Assembly: GCA_002796995.1 (NCBI GenBank)
Contig: PEKW01000003.1
Span: forward strand, 124,001-188,000
Source of the DNA: Rhizobium sp.
GTDB lineage: Bacteria > Pseudomonadota > Alphaproteobacteria > Rhizobiales > Rhizobiaceae
Direction: 5' to 3'
DNA: 64,000 bases
This document shows, piece after piece, positions 62,501 through 64,000 of the stretch (within the stretch, counting starts at the first letter, position 1; each line of letters begins with the position of its first letter). The position numbers and the translations under genes were made by a program. Below the pieces are notes generated by a model that worked only from the letters and a program-made list of their open reading frames with translations, did no database searches and had not been told where the DNA came from.

Positions 62501-63745
62501 GGCGCGCCGACGCGTGGCCGCCCCGACGTTCTGCCCACCGGTCGCAACTTCTATTCCGTCGACAGCCGTGCGGTGCCGACACCGGCCGCCTACGAACTCG
62601 GCAAGAAGTCGGCAGAACTCCTGATCGCACGCTATGTCCAGGACCATGGCGAGTGGCCGACTTCTTTCGGTCTCACCGCCTGGGGCACGTCCAACATGCG
62701 CACCGGCGGCGACGACATCGCCCAGGCGCTGGCGCTGATCGGGGTGAAGCCGCTGTGGGACATGGCCTCGCGCCGCGTCACCGGCTTCGAAATCCTGCCG
62801 CAGGCCATCCTCGGCCGCCCGCGCGTCGACGTGACGCTGCGCATTTCCGGCTTCTTCCGCGACGCCTTCCCGGAACAGATCGCGCTCTACGACAAGGCGG
62901 TGCGGGCCGTGGCAGGCCTCGACGAGGGCGAGGGCGACAATCCGATCGCCGCCCGAGTGCGGGTGGAGACCGCGCGGCTGGTCGCCGACGGACTGGATGA
63001 GAAGGCGGCCGCCCGCCGCGCCGGCTACCGCGTCTTCGGTTCCAAGCCCGGCGCCTATGGCGCAGGCCTCCAGGCGCTGATCGACGAAAAGGGCTGGGAG
63101 CGGCGCGGCGATCTCGCCGAAGCCTATCTCGTCTGGGGCGGCTATGCCTATGGCGCCGGCGAAGACGGCAAGGCCGAGCGCGGCCTGTTCGAGGAACGGC
63201 TGCGCACGGTGCAGGCGGTCGTGCAGAACCAGGACAATCGCGAGCACGATCTGCTCGACAGCGACGACTACTACCAGTTCGAAGGCGGCATGACGGCGGC
63301 GATCGAGCATGTCGCAGGTGCGCGCCCGACCGTCTACCACAACGACCATTCGCGTCCGGAAAGGCCGGTGATCCGCACACTGGAAGAAGAGATCGGCCGC
63401 GTCGTGCGCGCCCGCGTCGTCAACCCGAAGTGGATCGACGGCGTGATGCGCCACGGCTACAAGGGCGCCTTCGAGATCGCCGCGACCGTCGACTACATGT
63501 TCGCCTTTTCCGCCACCACCGGTGCCGTGCGCGACCACCATTTCGAGGCGGTCTACCAGGCCTTCGTGCTGGACGAACGCGTGCGCGATTTCATGGCGGA
63601 GAAGAACCCGGCGGCGCTCAGGGAAATGTCCGAACGGCTGATCGAGGCGATCGACCGGGGGTTGTGGACGCCGCGCAGCAATTCGGCGATGTTCGACCTT
63701 TCGCGGCTCGCGCAGGTCGTGCCTGAAACGACAATAGGAGGATGA
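59555..63745 (+). CDS. cobN: Cobaltochelatase subunit CobN with in-frame repeat insertions
   Basis: CobN is the large subunit of the ATP-dependent CobNST cobaltochelatase, inserting Co2+ into hydrogenobyrinic acid a,c-diamide. The 1396-residue protein has the standard start (MHLLLAQKGSIADGEEAVDL) and core (HMGKHGNLEWLPGKALALSE, FIVNDPGEGTQAKRRTSAVI). Relatives are about 1270 residues. The excess lies in two low-complexity segments: about residues 197-291 (rich in PPSGLPAISPSRGEI, ISPLEGEMAGRPEGG) and about 831-877 (APSPTPPHKGEGL, then FSPLVGEMAGRPEG). Both come from palindromic repeat DNA and keep the frame open. The flanking CobN sequence looks intact, so the gene is probably functional. Confidence 0.94.
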   Translation: MHLLLAQKGSIADGEEAVDLGQTPGDILFLSAADTELAAIAAAVASRAEGPSFRLASLMSLKHPMSVDTYVERTARHAKLIVVRALGGASYFHYVLEALHAAARRTGAAIAVLPGDDKRDEGLAEFSTLPAEDLSALWAYLIEGGDANARAFVDYACALIGHGEKPAPAAPLLKAGIWWPGRGVIGVGEWKQASAIAPHPPADTFSPSNGEKVYSGSVSPGAVIPPSGLPAISPSRGEIDSLQASSASSGTVLSESFSVNSHSGGGPARSRRPISPLEGEMAGRPEGGERAPPPVAAICFYRALVQSGETRPVEALIDALKTQGLAALPVFVSSLKDAVSVETLRSIFAEAPPAVVINATGFAVSAPGAERVSTVLDEGGAVVLQALFSSSTREAWEASSQGLTARDLAMSVALPEVDGRVMTRAVSFKAAARFDARVETNIVSHEPDAGRAGFVARLAANWTRLRVTPASQRRVALIMANYPNRDGRLGNGVGLDTPAGTVEVLRAMAAEGYALDTLPADGDALMTHLMAGPTNAATDGREIREVMSASDYISFFESLPEKVQRDVTARWGAPETDPFFLDGRFALPLSRLGNVVVGIQPARGYNIDPKETYHSPDLVPPHGYLAFYAYLRRQFDTHAVIHMGKHGNLEWLPGKALALSETCYPEAVFGPLPHLYPFIVNDPGEGTQAKRRTSAVIIDHLTPPLTRAESYGPLKDLEALVDEYYEAAGGDPRRLKLLKKQILDLVADIGLDQDAGIVRDEAEESALEKLDAYLCDLKEMQIRDGLHIFGLAPEGRLLTDLTVALARVPRALGEGGDQSLQRAIAADVFAKEAPSPTPPHKGEGLPLAPDAAVERQSEPRVFSPLVGEMAGRPEGEFSFKVDIFDPLDCIMSDPWTGPKPAILADLTDAPWRTRGDTVERIEILAAKLVDGTASCPEDWLATRAVLDEIETRLKPSIIRSGPAEIAGLLAGLAGRFVTPGPSGAPTRGRPDVLPTGRNFYSVDSRAVPTPAAYELGKKSAELLIARYVQDHGEWPTSFGLTAWGTSNMRTGGDDIAQALALIGVKPLWDMASRRVTGFEILPQAILGRPRVDVTLRISGFFRDAFPEQIALYDKAVRAVAGLDEGEGDNPIAARVRVETARLVADGLDEKAAARRAGYRVFGSKPGAYGAGLQALIDEKGWERRGDLAEAYLVWGGYAYGAGEDGKAERGLFEERLRTVQAVVQNQDNREHDLLDSDDYYQFEGGMTAAIEHVAGARPTVYHNDHSRPERPVIRTLEEEIGRVVRARVVNPKWIDGVMRHGYKGAFEIAATVDYMFAFSATTGAVRDHHFEAVYQAFVLDERVRDFMAEKNPAALREMSERLIEAIDRGLWTPRSNSAMFDLSRLAQVVPETTIGG
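60144..60193 (+). repeat. Palindromic repeat, family A, inside cobN
   Basis: CCCCTCATCCG then CACCTTCTCCCCG with a foldback to CGGGGAGAAGGTG. It matches the right half of the gcvT-gcvH element read on the other strand. Here it is translated as part of CobN insertion 1. Confidence 0.85.
60227..60270 (+). repeat. Palindromic repeat, family B, copy 3, inside cobN
   Basis: Identical in layout to 59308-59351 and nearly identical in sequence. Translated here as PPSGLPAISPSRGEI. It faces an inverted copy at 60374-60418; the pair spans 192 bases, matching the intergenic pair within one base. Confidence 0.92.
60374..60418 (-). repeat. Palindromic repeat, family B, copy 4, inside cobN
   Basis: Inverted partner of 60227-60270, translated as ISPLEGEMAGRPEGG. 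The 103 bases between the copies (60271-60373) show no visible similarity to the matching interior of the intergenic unit. Confidence 0.92.
62049..62089 (+). repeat. GC-rich palindromic repeat, family C, inside cobN
   Basis: AAGCCCCCTCCCC followed by AACCCCTCCCCACAAGG and GGGAGGGGCTT gives a strong foldback. It is translated in frame as part of CobN insertion 2 (EAPSPTPPHKGEGLP). Confidence 0.8.
62138..62181 (-). repeat. Palindromic repeat, family B, copy 5, inside cobN
   Basis: A single inverted-orientation copy with a TTGT loop in place of TTGA and CCAGAGGGGGA at the end. Translated as FSPLVGEMAGRPEGE. No partner copy is present nearby, so only half of the unit was inserted or retained. 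Confidence 0.88.
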
Positions 63746-63749
63746 CACC

Positions 63750-64000
63750 ATGACTGACGAGCTTCCCGGCGCTTCATCCGAAGCCGATCTCGCCCGCCAC
63801 GCGGAGAAGATGGCGAAGAAGAAGGCCGCGCGTGAGAAGATCATGGCGACCAAGACCGGCGAGAAGGGGCTGATCATCGTCCACACCGGCAAGGGCAAGG
63901 GCAAGTCCTCGGCCGCCTTCGGCATGATCTTCCGCCATATCGCCCACGGCCGGAAATGCGCGGTCGTGCAGTTCATCAAGGGCGCCATGTCGACCGGCGA
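63750..64000 (+). CDS. cobO: Corrinoid adenosyltransferase CobO (N-terminal part)
   Basis: The gene runs off the right edge; 83 residues are visible. CobO transfers the adenosyl group from ATP to Co(I)-corrinoid. The P-loop region IIVHTGKGKGKSSAAFG (around residues 42-58) and FRHIAHGRKCAVVQFIKGAMSTG are diagnostic of the BtuR/CobO family. The ATG at 63750 follows AGGAGG and starts five bases after the cobN stop. The typical length is about 200 residues, so roughly 120 remain outside the window. Confidence 0.95.
   Translation, partial: MTDELPGASSEADLARHAEKMAKKKAAREKIMATKTGEKGLIIVHTGKGKGKSSAAFGMIFRHIAHGRKCAVVQFIKGAMSTG

Noticed and set aside
60719..63988. Very long reverse-strand open frame opposite cobN (over 1000 codons)
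   Set aside because: It mirrors the GC-rich codon pattern of cobN, has no ribosome-binding site and encodes no recognisable domain. Such antisense frames are expected in GC-rich genomes.

Overview
The window is a GC-rich, densely packed chromosomal segment from an alphaproteobacterium of the order Hyphomicrobiales (Rhizobiales), most likely a Rhizobiaceae member. The genus cannot be fixed from the sequence alone. Supporting evidence is the syntenic block rpsB-tsf-pyrH-frr-uppS-cdsA-rseP-bamA-lpxD-fabZ-lpxA-lpxI-lpxB, the use of LpxI instead of LpxH, an EipB-type envelope protein, an Irr-type iron box in front of a suf operon, a cob cluster of the aerobic (cobN) type, and the palindromic repeats typical of rhizobial genomes. 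Most genes are housekeeping. I see no prophage, insertion sequence, CRISPR array, rRNA or tRNA gene.

Layout. 1-4.9 kb: end of a DUF1989 gene, a small lipoprotein, then reverse-strand HIT, COG3146 acyltransferase, GDPD and RidA genes, and EipB on the plus strand. 5-18.2 kb: one long plus-strand run for translation (rpsB, tsf, frr), UMP synthesis (pyrH), undecaprenyl phosphate and phospholipid precursors (uppS, cdsA), envelope proteolysis and outer-membrane assembly (rseP, bamA) and lipid A synthesis (lpxD, fabZ, lpxA, lpxI, lpxB). A convergent GT41-type (SPINDLY/OGT-like) glycosyltransferase follows. 20.3-25 kb: a zinc island (COG0523 GTPase, znuA, znuC, znuB, zur) with two perfect Zur-type palindromes. 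25-31 kb: gamma-carbonic anhydrase, a D,D-carboxypeptidase with a SPOR domain, envelope proteins, and tyrS. 31-34 kb: anmK, a patatin-like lipase and an alpha/beta hydrolase.

34-41.5 kb: an Fe-S assembly operon (cysteine desulfurase, sufB, an ADP-ribosylation/crystallin-J1-like gene, sufC, sufD, sufS, sufT-like, sufA-like) behind a near-perfect 25-bp Irr (ICE) palindrome. 41.6-45.5 kb: Lrp/LysE pair, an unrecognised membrane-anchored protein, a stand-alone FlgC-like protein and a DUF1236 protein. 45.5-50.3 kb: the glycine-cleavage operon gcvT-gcvH-gcvP on the reverse strand under a tandem glycine riboswitch. 50.5-57 kb: a copper-handling pair, flavodoxin-like protein, crcB, a pseudouridine synthase, HAD hydrolase, ATP12 chaperone and a lipoprotein. 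57-64 kb: a cobalamin riboswitch followed by cobP(cobU), cobW, cobN and the start of cobO.

The most unusual feature is in the cob cluster. Rhizobial palindromic repeats lie both between cobW and cobN and inside the cobN reading frame at two places. They stay in frame and add roughly 95 and 45 low-complexity residues to the cobaltochelatase subunit. Other points worth attention are the very His-rich tail on ZnuC, the crystallin-J1-like gene inside the suf operon, and an alpha/beta hydrolase whose nucleophile elbow reads GYNFG. I did not find a convincing wholly new defence or mobile system.
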